A stretch of DNA of 64,000 bases from Jejuia sp040720935 (GTDB lineage: Bacteria > Bacteroidota > Bacteroidia > Flavobacteriales > Flavobacteriaceae), in assembly GCF_040720935.1 (NCBI RefSeq), contig NZ_JBFDAE010000011.1, positions 100,228-164,227 on the forward strand, in the 5' to 3' direction. The position numbers and the translations under genes are program-made. Positions 18,401 to 26,272 of this stretch are shown one piece after another (positions within the stretch are counted from its first letter, which is position 1; each line of letters begins with the position of its first letter). The notes under the pieces are model-generated. The model searched no databases. It worked only from the letters and a program-made list of their open reading frames with translations, and had not been told where the DNA came from.

Positions 18401-20488
18401 ATAGTCATTTTTAAAACTCGTGATAGATTCAAAATTTTTTATCAACTCAAGAATTATTTTTTTTTCTAATTCCTTTTCTTCCCCTATCTTATTGAATAGT
18501 GTGGACAACCCCTTTTGAAATTCTTCTTGTTTATTTACCGAATAAATGAAATGCCAAATCTTCATTTCAGTATCAAAATCTAAAAACGAAAAAGCGTCTA
18601 ACCCTTTTGTCTTTTTGATACGTTTTAAAAACCTTGATCGTGTTTCGTTACAGGGTTTTTCGTCTGTTTTATTAGCCTTTAGCTCATTTGCTTCGTCCCT
18701 TTGAGTAAGGTTCCATTTATATTCTTTTTCTTCCAACTTTAAGTAATTGAGCAGTTGGTATTCATTAATTGAAGCTCTATCATTCAAGAAATCAAATAAA
18801 TTGTCTTTTTTTGAAATAACCTTGTTGGTAACATCAACATTTCTAACCACTTCTCCATTCTCATTCCTATCATTAATTTTATAAACTTTAATACGTTTTA
18901 TTAAATCCCATATTCTAAACTCTTGGTAATACGGGTTAGCTTTATGTATTACCTTTAAATATTCTTTTCTTTTTTCTAATCGATTGGTTATTTTATTAAA
19001 AAATTCAATTTCCCTTCTCCATTCATACTTGCAGTTTGAGATTTCAGATTTTTTTGATTTTAAATCTCTTTGATATAATAAAATATCATCAGTAATTAGA
19101 TGCTTGATATCAAGTTTTTCTAGGTTCCTCTTATGAGATTCATTTCTGGGATAAAGAAGATTAACAGCTTTTTTAAATGTTTCTTCATTATCTAATAGAT
19201 CTGGATAGAATTGTTTTTGAGTTTGTATTATCTTACTAATTTCTTTTCTATATAATTCCCTATCAATTACAGTAATTAATCCACCATCACCTTTTAGTTT
19301 TATTTTGGGGCTTTTAAGCAACTCCGAGTATATATAGGAGGAAACCCCAGAATTTTTATTCTTAGCTATATAAGTGTTGATTTTGCTGTCTGTCTTGAGT
19401 TTTTGCAAATTCCAGTCGTCCTCTGTTGGAACATTTATAGAACGCTTACTTGTATTACTATTTGTTTTTATTTCTTTTCCATTAACATTATAAGTTACTT
19501 GGGTAATAATTTCTTTACTCTGTCCTTCCCATTTAGGCTTAAATTTACTTGACTTATCTTGTAGCCACCCATTTTCATATTTAATTTGGTATTTGTTTTT
19601 ACCGCCTTTAAGTTTTTCAACAAATTCTACCTTATCAATTTTTAGATTTAGTATGTCCTTAATAATGTATTCGTTTTTTTCGAGATGTTTTTCCAACATC
19701 TTCACTTCTCCTAAAAAAGTCAATTGTTTCGTTGATTCTTCATAATAGGTGTAGTCTATTTCTTTTGTTAAACTGTTTTGTAATTCAATTTTATATTTTT
19801 CATCATCAACTTTTTGTACAGACACCACAGTTTTGGCCAGCACTTCTAAATCAGAATCATTTCCCTCATCATTTAGACCTCTAACTTTTTGATAACCTCT
19901 TTTTTGGTTATAACTTAAAAGCACCCATGCCAATTCTTCTATACCAATTTTATTACTTAAAGCTCTATTTCTTAAATAATAAAGTGTCCAATCATAAGGA
20001 AGCCTATATTCTTTTCCTTTTTTATTGAACTTAGGCATATCTGGATGATTTTCCCTAAATTCATCTTCCATTTTTAAATAAGAATCCATGAAATAAAACT
20101 GAAAATCGCCATTTATGTCTTTGTAGTATGCAATCTTTGGTTCTTCATTTAACTTGATTTTGCCTGATCGTTTTCCATTTTTCTGAAAATCAATATTTAC
20201 TGCATAATGCTCAGGTAATGCCTTTAGTAAATGAAGAAGAGTATGAAGTCTATCTCTTCGGAGCAGATATTTTTCTTTGGTTTTTCGACTTCTTTTATCT
20301 GTTGTTTTTTTTGATGCTGCACTTTCTAGAATTCCACCGTTTTCAAACTTTGACTTTTCACCCCCGTTCATAGGTAGAATCCGCGACCCCAAACCAATGA
20401 TATTTACAATTCCTTTTTCATGGTCTATTTCCACCAAAGCCCAACCAATAGAATTCGTTCCCAAATCCAGTCCTAAAATCCGTTTCAT
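15419..20488 (-). CDS. cas9: Type II-C CRISPR endonuclease Cas9, unusually large (1689 residues)
   Basis: RNA-guided nuclease with all catalytic motifs. RuvC-I is RILGLDLGTNSIGWALV with Asp8. RuvC-II is IHLELAREL with Glu847. The HNH motif is EIEHIFPKERINLDAFYNKV with His987; the Asp preceding the His in SpCas9 is Glu here. RuvC-III is DHRHHALDALVVAL with His1188, His1189 and Asp1192. An Arg/Lys-rich bridge segment lies at about residues 55-80. From memory, Bacteroidota II-C Cas9s are mostly 1350-1550 residues, so this one is large; extra sequence appears spread through the recognition lobe (80-820) and the C-terminal PAM-interacting part (1290-1689). No frameshift was seen. It is preceded 13 nt upstream by the HIRAN gene and overlaps cas1, so HIRAN-cas9-cas1-cas2 form one operon. 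Confidence 0.98.
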   Translation of the reverse strand: MKRILGLDLGTNSIGWALVEIDHEKGIVNIIGLGSRILPMNGGEKSKFENGGILESAASKKTTDKRSRKTKEKYLLRRDRLHTLLHLLKALPEHYAVNIDFQKNGKRSGKIKLNEEPKIAYYKDINGDFQFYFMDSYLKMEDEFRENHPDMPKFNKKGKEYRLPYDWTLYYLRNRALSNKIGIEELAWVLLSYNQKRGYQKVRGLNDEGNDSDLEVLAKTVVSVQKVDDEKYKIELQNSLTKEIDYTYYEESTKQLTFLGEVKMLEKHLEKNEYIIKDILNLKIDKVEFVEKLKGGKNKYQIKYENGWLQDKSSKFKPKWEGQSKEIITQVTYNVNGKEIKTNSNTSKRSINVPTEDDWNLQKLKTDSKINTYIAKNKNSGVSSYIYSELLKSPKIKLKGDGGLITVIDRELYRKEISKIIQTQKQFYPDLLDNEETFKKAVNLLYPRNESHKRNLEKLDIKHLITDDILLYQRDLKSKKSEISNCKYEWRREIEFFNKITNRLEKRKEYLKVIHKANPYYQEFRIWDLIKRIKVYKINDRNENGEVVRNVDVTNKVISKKDNLFDFLNDRASINEYQLLNYLKLEEKEYKWNLTQRDEANELKANKTDEKPCNETRSRFLKRIKKTKGLDAFSFLDFDTEMKIWHFIYSVNKQEEFQKGLSTLFNKIGEEKELEKKIILELIKNFESITSFKNDYARYSEKAIKKLLPFMRIGKYWDKEEVERGLKDSEKKLKNAESKLILNRNERIDKVIETESINGEITDFKGLHVSSACYLVYGFFSEAGNVQYWNSPIDIVSFLQNDFKQHSLNNPIVEKIIAETLQLIKTIWEHKEFGNNEKEYFDEIHLELARELKKNASQKKADSKRNLDNRKSNERIKKLLKELKNENSNINPHSPTQQERLKILEDGVLSEIKFHKDETKYKIKESGKSISKKEITKIQKDFSENKITNADLVRYKLWLDQRYQSPYTGKIIKLSDLFNREKYEIEHIFPKERINLDAFYNKVLCETEVNKSKGAKTGYQFILDANENEIFCTAHQSKVPVLSERAYIDNAKSIYNGTKKEILLSKEIPKKFTNAQLNNTRYISKAIMGILSNIVRKDDTEKRIIDNGFKSRNLINVNGRITSILKHDWKLFDTWNTLIEPRFKRLNDLTNTNEFGFIDKDNGHNFFRNTVPKEFEDDFDKKRIDHRHHALDALVVALTTNSHTSYLNNQFGESKEIRYDLRSKLTFKKKNHEGNSQRIFYQPLQSSTNSNEVTYCFDECKSKRIEDVVLEALQNTIVSYKKNNRIINKSSNKTWQWVKNGSGWDKQLVPQQEGKRKNINKKYNWDIRRRLNEDTFSGSVKLHQETELVSVVQALDNIENVVNQQQMHYLKNAKLNSVSSKLIEKKLNVSKIEIYKPYVAVRPKEKISPSIKIEDITDISIQKILKNHLKQEKFQNQKDSDGKKIPPEDLAFSPEGLLDMNNNIKMLNGDKDHKPIYKARLKKAKGKMFPQGKTGNKKTKFVVTAGGSNNYLGVYQNNETKERLFEVPALEETIEKLKQKDNYNSSIFNQKKWDKKGNEYELLFELSPNDLVYVPTEEEAKDYNLVNLPLNKEQKVRIYCVNDFNEKVVNFVQHHIAQPIYAIKKADFEKDKIEKKLFHNGKNFLNEIAVTNQNNKKQTTLEIEENFLIKERCWKLKVDKLGKIISIIK

Positions 20489-20501
20489 ATTTATTCCTGT
20501 T

Positions 20502-21050
20502 TTATTTTTTTTTGTTAAATGTTATTTTTTCTTCTATAACATGCGCTCCCTGCCTGTATATATCCATGGCATTTGCTGCCCGGTCTTTTGTAAGTTCCGC
20601 TAACTGTATATGGGATGCTGGCACCATCAATTCTACAAAAATCTGTATAGCCACTACATCCATTAAATAGCTGTGCTTATTATGTGGTTTATTCGTTTTT
20701 ACAATTTCGCTTATACTGGCTGTGAGTACTACACCTTGGTCTAAAAGATTTGCCATAACAATATTTTCAAAAGCTGCGACATATCCTATTTGTTTGTCGT
20801 GGCACATAACTTTTATAGCAAATTGATCATACGGGTTTTCTAAATCTCTTTTTAAATGAACTGGGGTATCCATACTGACAGCCAATTTCATAAAATCCCT
20901 TCGGTAAAATTGCGTGCCTTTTACATAATTGTCATAAACTTTAATTTTCTTGGGTGTATATATTAGTTGCATTTGTGGATGTGCCATGCCACCAAAAAGC
21001 AATGTACCTCCCCCAGTACCAATAAGTTTTAAAAAATCCTGACGCTTCAT
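20502..21050 (-). CDS. HIRAN-domain protein with Tat-like leader, first gene of the cas operon
   Basis: 182 residues. The start MKRQDFLKLIGTGGGTLLFGG resembles a twin-arginine leader (K-R-x-D-F-L-K followed by a weakly hydrophobic Gly-rich stretch). Residues about 44-125 match HIRAN: VKGTQFYRRDF, VHLKRDLENPYDQFAIKVMC, KQIGYVAAFEN and MANLLDQGVVLTASISEI. HIRAN in HLTF-type proteins binds DNA 3' ends, and stand-alone bacterial HIRAN proteins are of unknown role. The stop lies 13 nt before cas9 and the start faces the divergent tracrRNA. Whether it is exported or the leader is fortuitous cannot be settled here. Confidence 0.8.
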   Translation of the reverse strand: MKRQDFLKLIGTGGGTLLFGGMAHPQMQLIYTPKKIKVYDNYVKGTQFYRRDFMKLAVSMDTPVHLKRDLENPYDQFAIKVMCHDKQIGYVAAFENIVMANLLDQGVVLTASISEIVKTNKPHNKHSYLMDVVAIQIFVELMVPASHIQLAELTKDRAANAMDIYRQGAHVIEEKITFNKKK

Positions 21051-21141
21051 AATACTATGTATTTATTATTATCCATAAACTTATTAAAAAACAAACTGCT
21101 TTCTTTATGGAAATCCGTAATACACATTTAAAATCTTTATG

Positions 21142-21149
21142 TATATTTG
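21142..21149 (+). promoter_or_regulatory. -7 box of the tracrRNA promoter
   Basis: TATATTTG, a complete match to TAnnTTTG. Transcription should begin about 6-7 nt downstream, near 21155-21156, just inside the anti-repeat. Confidence 0.75.
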
Positions 21150-21154
21150 AATAC

Positions 21155-21240
21155 AATTCTAAAAGCAATTCACAATAAGGATTATTCCGTTGTGAAAACA
21201 TTTAAGTTCGCCTCTCGACTTTAACTGGGAGGCATTTTTA
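21155..21240 (+). ncRNA. tracrRNA
   Basis: AATTCTAAAAGCAATTCACAA (about 21155-21175) is the reverse complement of the 5' part of the CRISPR repeat with a single mismatch (A at 21161 opposite repeat C16), giving a nearly continuous 21-bp anti-repeat:repeat duplex. It is followed by TAAGGATTATTCCGTTGTG, the nexus-like segment seen after the anti-repeat in II-C tracrRNAs, then by a terminator hairpin. A perfect TATATTTG box sets the likely 5' end. It is divergent from the HIRAN-cas9 operon and on the strand that crRNAs are read from. The exact 5' end is inferred. Confidence 0.92.
21210..21240 (+). terminator. tracrRNA terminator hairpin
   Basis: GCCTCTC (21210-21216) pairs with GGGAGGC (21227-21233), one T-G pair, loop of 10 nt, followed by ATTTTTA. 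It forms the 3' hairpin of the tracrRNA. Confidence 0.85.
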
Positions 21241-21367
21241 TTCAAAATAATTTCTAAACTTCTTAAGGAAAACCTAAAATAGAAAAAATACAAGTAATTT
21301 CTTATATTGAAGAAGAAAAATCTTAAAAAACAGTAATTGCAGATAAGATACCTACTACATCAGGAAT

Positions 21368-21988
21368 TTAAAAAATCTCCAAACTCCCCTTACCTTCCCT
21401 AACAACAACAGGCTCGTCCTCCGATAAATCAATAACCGTAGAAGGTTCGTTATCGCCATAACCGCCATCAATCACTACATCCACCAAATTACCCCATTTT
21501 TCCAAGATGAGTTCTGGGTCTGTGGTGTATTCTAAAATTTCATCTTCATCATGTATGGATGTCGAAATTATAGGGTTGCCCAATAGCTTTACAATATCTA
21601 AGGCAATAGTGTTATCAGGGACTCTAATACCAACTGTTTTTCGTTTTTTAAATGGATTTGGTAAAGATTTAGAGCCAGGCAAAATAAAAGTATAAGGCCC
21701 AGGAAGGGCACGTTTCAATATTTTGAACACCGAAGTGTCAATTTGCTTTACATAATCGCTCAGGTTACTTAAATCATGGCAGATAAACGAAAAATTGGCT
21801 TTTTCAAGCTTAACTTCTTTAATACGAGCCACACGCTCTAGAGCTTTTATATTGGTAATATCGCAACCTAAACCATAAACCGTATCGGTAGGATAAATAA
21901 TAATACCTCCTTTTTTGAGTACTTTAACAACCTTAGCAATTTCTTTTGGGTTCGGATTTTCCTCGTAAATTCTTAAAAACTCAGCCAT
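21368..21988 (-). CDS. Sua5/YciO/YrdC-family protein (threonylcarbamoyl-AMP synthase-like)
   Basis: 206 residues. The YrdC fold is shown by GGIIIYPTDTVYGLGCD, RIKEVKLEKANFSFIC (nucleotide/threonine site region), ALPGPYTFILPGS, KTVGIRVPDN and the Ser/Thr-rich GNPIISTSIHD. Family members make threonylcarbamoyl-AMP for the tRNA t6A modification. It lacks the extra C-terminal Sua5 domain. The KANFSF motif is closer to YciO than to TsaC, so t6A synthesis is likely but not certain. Confidence 0.87.
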   Translation of the reverse strand: MAEFLRIYEENPNPKEIAKVVKVLKKGGIIIYPTDTVYGLGCDITNIKALERVARIKEVKLEKANFSFICHDLSNLSDYVKQIDTSVFKILKRALPGPYTFILPGSKSLPNPFKKRKTVGIRVPDNTIALDIVKLLGNPIISTSIHDEDEILEYTTDPELILEKWGNLVDVVIDGGYGDNEPSTVIDLSEDEPVVVREGKGSLEIF

Positions 21989-22033
21989 AATAAGTATCTT
22001 GTAACTCCGTTTACAAAGTAAAGTATTTATTTT

Positions 22034-22897
22034 ATGAAAACTTTAAAATTTCTATTCCTTAATATAGTTGTTGTTCTTTTTTTTATTGGATGTTCTGAAG
22101 ACCCCACCAATGATGCACCAAATAACACTTTAGATACTTCTAAAAATTATGAAGCTTTAGATGTACCTTATGGTACACACCAACGTCAAACACTAGATAT
22201 TTATCTTCCTGCGAATAGAAATGCCTCTACAAAAACCATGATTTTAATTCATGGCGGCGGTTGGTCTTCTGGAAGTAAGAGTGATATGAATGCCATTGGG
22301 CAATTAATGCGCAAAGATGTACCCAATTTAGCTATTGTAAATATAAATTACAGACTAGCAGATGAAAACAACAGTCCCTACCCCATGCAGATTGATGATA
22401 TTACAAGCGTGGTTAATTTTCTAAAGGAAAATAAGATCAAGTACTCCATTTCAGAAGATATTGGTTTTACTGGACTTAGTGCCGGTGCGCATTTATCGTT
22501 ACTTTGGAGTTACGCTTTTGATACTAACAATAAAGTTGACATGGTGTGCAGCATTGTTGGGCCAACAAACCTTAATGATCCTGCATATTTGAATAACACA
22601 AGTCCTGCGCTACAAGAATTACTGGATCTATATGGTGCAAATGCCTCAACCGAGTTTCTTAAAGAGGTTAGTCCGTTACACCAACTTAAAGCCAGCTCCC
22701 CGCCTACAATTTTATTTTATGGCGGAAAAGATCCTTTAATTCCAACTTCACAGGGTACTGATTTAAGGGATGAATTAGTAGCATTAAATGTAACCCATCA
22801 ATTTACATTGTATCCAAATGCGGGTCATGGCTGGCTTGGTTTAGAGTTACTCGATACTTGGGCTAAATTAAAATTGTTTACCGAAACACATTTGTAA
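22034..22897 (+). CDS. Alpha/beta-hydrolase lipoprotein (carboxylesterase-type)
   Basis: 287 residues. The lipoprotein signal ends FFIGC with Cys20. The oxyanion hole motif HGGGW lies near residue 73 and the nucleophile elbow GLSAG has Ser149. The remaining triad residues are likely Asp in YGGKDPLIP and His in PNAGHGW. This is the esterase/BD-FAE-like branch of the fold. An outer- or periplasmic-membrane-anchored esterase is expected; the substrate is unknown. It is divergent from the Sua5-like gene. Confidence 0.87.
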   Translation: MKTLKFLFLNIVVVLFFIGCSEDPTNDAPNNTLDTSKNYEALDVPYGTHQRQTLDIYLPANRNASTKTMILIHGGGWSSGSKSDMNAIGQLMRKDVPNLAIVNINYRLADENNSPYPMQIDDITSVVNFLKENKIKYSISEDIGFTGLSAGAHLSLLWSYAFDTNNKVDMVCSIVGPTNLNDPAYLNNTSPALQELLDLYGANASTEFLKEVSPLHQLKASSPPTILFYGGKDPLIPTSQGTDLRDELVALNVTHQFTLYPNAGHGWLGLELLDTWAKLKLFTETHL

Positions 22898-23002
22898 TGA
22901 CGCTCAAAAATTATTTCACCGAGAAACTCAGAGGTTCAAGGCGATTCCCAGAGAAAACTGACTAAAGACCACTAAGAAATGAAAAGTCTATTATTGTTAT
23001 GA

Positions 23003-23046
23003 CACGGATTTCACAGACCTGCCGGTAGGCAGGTTTGCACGGATTA
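23003..23046. repeat. Palindromic dispersed element
   Basis: ACCTGCC-GGTA-GGCAGGT palindrome flanked by short direct repeats (CACGGATT on both sides). A related CCTGCC/GGCAGG hairpin occurs at 34773-34788. Confidence 0.55.
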
Positions 23047-23084
23047 AAATGAATGCTACTGAAAAATGTATATTTTCTTTTATT

Positions 23085-23789
23085 TTAAGAGATACTATCT
23101 AAATCAAAAAAAGGTTTTATAACATTAAAGTTACCATACCTTTTATTATATACTCTCTTTAGTTCTTGCAATTTTATATTCCATGTCTCAGAAGAATTAT
23201 TTTTTATATCGTTTACGTGCTTAATTCTATATAAGTCTGAAATAACAATTTTTTTATTTTTTATTTTGGCTTGATAACCTATTTCCCAATCATAACCCCA
23301 ACCACTTTTAGATTCAGGAAAACCACCAAAACTTTCTATAAAATCCAAATCCAGAATAGAGCATAACAAATCTGCATGGTGCACCAACCTATTATCGCCA
23401 TTGTCCATATTGGTCATCCATGGGTAATATTTTTTATCAGAGTTTTTAGTTAGTGAGGCACTTATTTGAACTACATCATCATTAAATTCCATGATTTCCA
23501 TTAAATGTCCAATGTCTATTTTTGTTACAGGAACTATATCGTTGGCAATAAACATTACATATTTAGAACCGTACTCTCTAGCTAATTTTATACAATCCCT
23601 TATGCCCCCGCCAACGCCTGAATTAATCTTATTTTGATGGGTAATAAAATCACATTTATTTTCAGGGCTTGCATTATCCAAGACATGAATCTTGAAACCG
23701 GGATTCCATTTTGTGAGTTTCTTATAAAGAATATTGGTTCGTACGCCACCACAATAATCTAGTATAATACAAAAAATTTCGTTTTTCAT
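23085..23789 (-). CDS. GT-A glycosyltransferase, end of the natural-product cluster
   Basis: 234 residues with a GT2-like layout: FCIILDYCGG at the first strand, KIHVLDNASPENK, NSGVGGGIRDCIKLA, then VMFIANDIVPV where the DxD metal motif normally sits, and GGFPESKSGWGYDWEIGYQAK as the acceptor-side motif. Its ATG overlaps the stop of the SpaB_C-like gene by four bases, so it belongs to the same translational unit. It may glycosylate a peptide or a small saccharide. No transmembrane helix is seen, so it is cytoplasmic. Confidence 0.75.
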   Translation of the reverse strand: MKNEIFCIILDYCGGVRTNILYKKLTKWNPGFKIHVLDNASPENKCDFITHQNKINSGVGGGIRDCIKLAREYGSKYVMFIANDIVPVTKIDIGHLMEIMEFNDDVVQISASLTKNSDKKYYPWMTNMDNGDNRLVHHADLLCSILDLDFIESFGGFPESKSGWGYDWEIGYQAKIKNKKIVISDLYRIKHVNDIKNNSSETWNIKLQELKRVYNKRYGNFNVIKPFFDLDSIS

Positions 23790-24676
23790 GGATGCGTAGA
23801 TGTATTCTGTATAGCTTTTAATCCATTATAGAACAGATAATATGCAGTTATCCTGTCGTTAATATCAAATGTGTCATTTAATTGTTTGAGCATATGTATA
23901 TGCACTCTGTGTTCCTCTTTTTTAAAGGAAGATTTAGATACATTCTCCGATAAAACTTTAACAGTATTACTCCAACTATTTTCCCATTTTTCATCGTATC
24001 CCTTATTGCTTTTCTCTATATTTTCAGCTAAGTGTTCAATAATAAAAGTTTTATTGCTTTCAAAATTGCTTTTATTTACTTCTAAAATTCTTGAAAGCGC
24101 TTTGTCGTTATACTTTACATATTCCTCTTGGAGCAATGCATCAAAAAATTCTAAGGTTTTACCTATGTCAAGGGAAGCAGAATTTCTGAAAATGGCATAA
24201 CATTGAATCATGATTTCCACCATGTTATGAAGGGTTTCTTCTTTATAAAATTGAAATACCTCCAAAAGCACCTTTGTCAAATTTTCTTGATAATCCTTAA
24301 ACAATTCACTCAAGGCCATATCATCTGTACCCACGGAAAAATTATAAACGCCATAGTGGACGGTATTGTTTTGAAAGTCCAGAAATATACTCCCCTCACG
24401 TTTCAAATCGTTTAGGTTGGGAGAGGGATAGTTTTTAAAGTATGTTTTAAAATAAGCATCAGCTTTTCTTGCTACGGTTTTAGCATTACTTTTTTCGGTT
24501 ATGAGCGATAATCTGATATGATCTCCTCTTAAATGGCTCAAGGAAATATAGTAACCCTTAATACCATTTTTTTGTTCGGATAGAAATGGCGAAATGCCTT
24601 CGATAAGAAGTTTATGCCAAAATTCCCGATGGTAAAATAGGGAGATACACAAATACAGCGTTTTATCTTTCTTCAC
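23786..24676 (-). CDS. Stand-alone SpaB_C / thiopeptide-type bacteriocin biosynthesis domain protein
   Basis: 296 residues. The start (WHKLLIEGISPFLSEQKNG, then GYYISLSHLRGDHIRLSLIT) matches the C-terminal elimination-type domain of lanthipeptide dehydratases and stand-alone thiopeptide-type proteins, whose hallmark is a strand ending in H(L/I)RLR; here it reads HIRLS. The rest is helical, with FLDFQNNTVHYGVYNF and AIFRNSASLDIG. No glutamylation (LanB N-terminal) domain is encoded nearby. Known relatives eliminate glutamate from glutamylated Ser/Thr or catalyse the thiopeptide [4+2] ring closure; which, if either, applies here is unknown. It lies 12 nt after a glycosyltransferase and overlaps the next. 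Confidence 0.7.
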   Translation of the reverse strand: MKKDKTLYLCISLFYHREFWHKLLIEGISPFLSEQKNGIKGYYISLSHLRGDHIRLSLITEKSNAKTVARKADAYFKTYFKNYPSPNLNDLKREGSIFLDFQNNTVHYGVYNFSVGTDDMALSELFKDYQENLTKVLLEVFQFYKEETLHNMVEIMIQCYAIFRNSASLDIGKTLEFFDALLQEEYVKYNDKALSRILEVNKSNFESNKTFIIEHLAENIEKSNKGYDEKWENSWSNTVKVLSENVSKSSFKKEEHRVHIHMLKQLNDTFDINDRITAYYLFYNGLKAIQNTSTHP

Positions 24677-24688
24677 AATATCAGGGTT

Positions 24689-25741
24689 TTAAATCTCTCC
24701 TAAAATAGTTTCCCCAAAAGAGGTTTCATTTACAACTATCTTTTTTTCCAGTTGATTTTTCTTCATACGGATTCTGTTATTGATTTGGGAGAAAAACATA
24801 ATCAGGCTCTTTATTTGGCTGTCCTCAATCATTTGGTAGAAGCCCAAATCTGATACGTTAGGGGAATTTTGAATTTTTCCATTGCTTTTTCCCTCACGCA
24901 CAAGAGTGATAGCACCATTTTCTTCTTGCCATCTCCCCGTTTCCCAGACATCTTCATCTAATCTATATTCGTAATCAAACGTTCTATTCTGTATAAATAA
25001 ATTTTCAATAGATTCAGAGTTATAAAGGCGGTTAGTGATGATCTTGCCCTTGTAAAATCCCCCATCTCTATATAAATATAATAGTTCCGTTACAGCATGG
25101 TTGATATGCCTAAGATATATTTTTTCGATTTGGTTTGCATTTGATTCGCTTTTCAAACGGGTGTTATCATCATGTGTTAAAGCCTTTAAAAACTTGCTGT
25201 GTGATAGGTAATGTACTTCCCTTCCCAATAGTTCCAACCTATTCCTAAGGTCGAAATCCTCAAAGCCATATCCGGTCATGTTCTCGTCGTATCCCTTCAG
25301 GGTTATAAAGTCACTCTTAAGCATACAAATCCTACCATAGCAATCCTTTTGGGTTTTTCCCTTTTCAACAGCTATGTATATATTTTGGTTCCTTTGATAT
25401 GCTTTATTTATGTATGCGGCAAAACCTCTGCCTATAAAGTTATCTGCATCCACATTGCACACAATATCGCCAGTAGCCAACTTTGTTACGGCATTTTTGG
25501 AATGGCTCATTAAAAAGCATTTGGGCGCTGTGGTTTTATAATATTTTAGGATGCCGCTTTCCAGATATTCAGACATCGTTGAAAACATCCATTGGTCAAT
25601 TTCATCTTGGGAGTTGTAGTTAAGCACCACAAACTCAACATTACCATATTTCTTATTATCCTCGATATTTTGTGGTAAGGTTTGTTTTAAGTGGTCCAAT
25701 CGGTTCATACAAACCGTACAAAAGGAAATCTTATAGGCCAT
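24689..25741 (-). CDS. Galactosyltransferase-like GT2/GT7C glycosyltransferase
   Basis: 350 residues. The N-terminal GT-A domain begins ISFCTVCMNRLDHLKQTLPQN, has VCNVDADNFIG (DxD) near residue 137, and then MTGYGFEDFDLRNRL, the Glyco_transf_7C motif of galactosyltransferases. A C-terminal extension of about 130 residues includes DEDVWETGRWQEENGAITL, which may bind the acceptor. It overlaps the APS kinase gene by 11 nt. In this cluster it could decorate the exported peptide, or build a sulfated glycan unrelated to it. Confidence 0.82.
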   Translation of the reverse strand: MAYKISFCTVCMNRLDHLKQTLPQNIEDNKKYGNVEFVVLNYNSQDEIDQWMFSTMSEYLESGILKYYKTTAPKCFLMSHSKNAVTKLATGDIVCNVDADNFIGRGFAAYINKAYQRNQNIYIAVEKGKTQKDCYGRICMLKSDFITLKGYDENMTGYGFEDFDLRNRLELLGREVHYLSHSKFLKALTHDDNTRLKSESNANQIEKIYLRHINHAVTELLYLYRDGGFYKGKIITNRLYNSESIENLFIQNRTFDYEYRLDEDVWETGRWQEENGAITLVREGKSNGKIQNSPNVSDLGFYQMIEDSQIKSLIMFFSQINNRIRMKKNQLEKKIVVNETSFGETILGEI

Positions 25742-26270
25742 GGATTTGTTCTCTACTTAGTGTTAATCTAAAAAGTTCGGCAGTACATTCCTCAATTTCT
25801 TTATTGGCAGTTGCGATAGTTTGATGTGGCAGTACAGGAACTTCAAACACATCGCTAACTCCTGTAAAATTTTTTATCTGCCCTGTTCTTGCTCGTTTGT
25901 ACAATTGTTTGGGATCTCGCTTTTCACACTCTAAAACAGGGCATTCAATATAAATAAATGATATATTGTCTCGTCCCAAAATGTTTAAAACCATTTCCCT
26001 GTCTTTTTCATAAGGTGTAATGGCTGCAACGATAGGAACAACATCTAGTTTAAGCAGTAGCTTACAAATTTCTGCAATCCTCCTAACATTTTCGTTTCTA
26101 TCTTTTTTGCTGAACCCCAAGTTGCTGTTTATACCCTTCCTTAAAATATCTCCGTCCAAAAGCATCGCCTTTTTATTTAAACCTTTCATTTTTTGCAGTA
26201 ACCTTGTGGATAGTGTTGTTTTACCGGCACCGGAAAGACCGAACAGCCAAATTGCTTTTCCTGTACACAT
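25731..26270 (-). CDS. cysC: Adenylylsulfate (APS) kinase
   Basis: 179 residues. Walker A is GLSGAGKTT (11-19); LLDGDILRKGINSNLGFS with DRNENVRRIAE is the APS-binding signature, and ECEKRDPKQLYKRARTGQIKNFTGV is the mobile lid. The enzyme phosphorylates APS to PAPS, the sulfate donor of sulfotransferases. The next upstream gene, 2 nt away, is a sulfotransferase, so donor synthesis and use appear paired. No CysD/CysN or reductive sulfate genes are in the window, which argues for a dedicated sulfation role. Confidence 0.93.
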   Translation of the reverse strand: MCTGKAIWLFGLSGAGKTTLSTRLLQKMKGLNKKAMLLDGDILRKGINSNLGFSKKDRNENVRRIAEICKLLLKLDVVPIVAAITPYEKDREMVLNILGRDNISFIYIECPVLECEKRDPKQLYKRARTGQIKNFTGVSDVFEVPVLPHQTIATANKEIEECTAELFRLTLSREQIHGL

Positions 26271-26272
26271 AA

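Noticed and set aside
15419..20488. Cas9 length as a result of fused or frameshifted neighbouring genes
   Set aside because: All RuvC and HNH motifs occur in the normal order in one frame, and the C-terminus overlaps cas1 as in normal operons.
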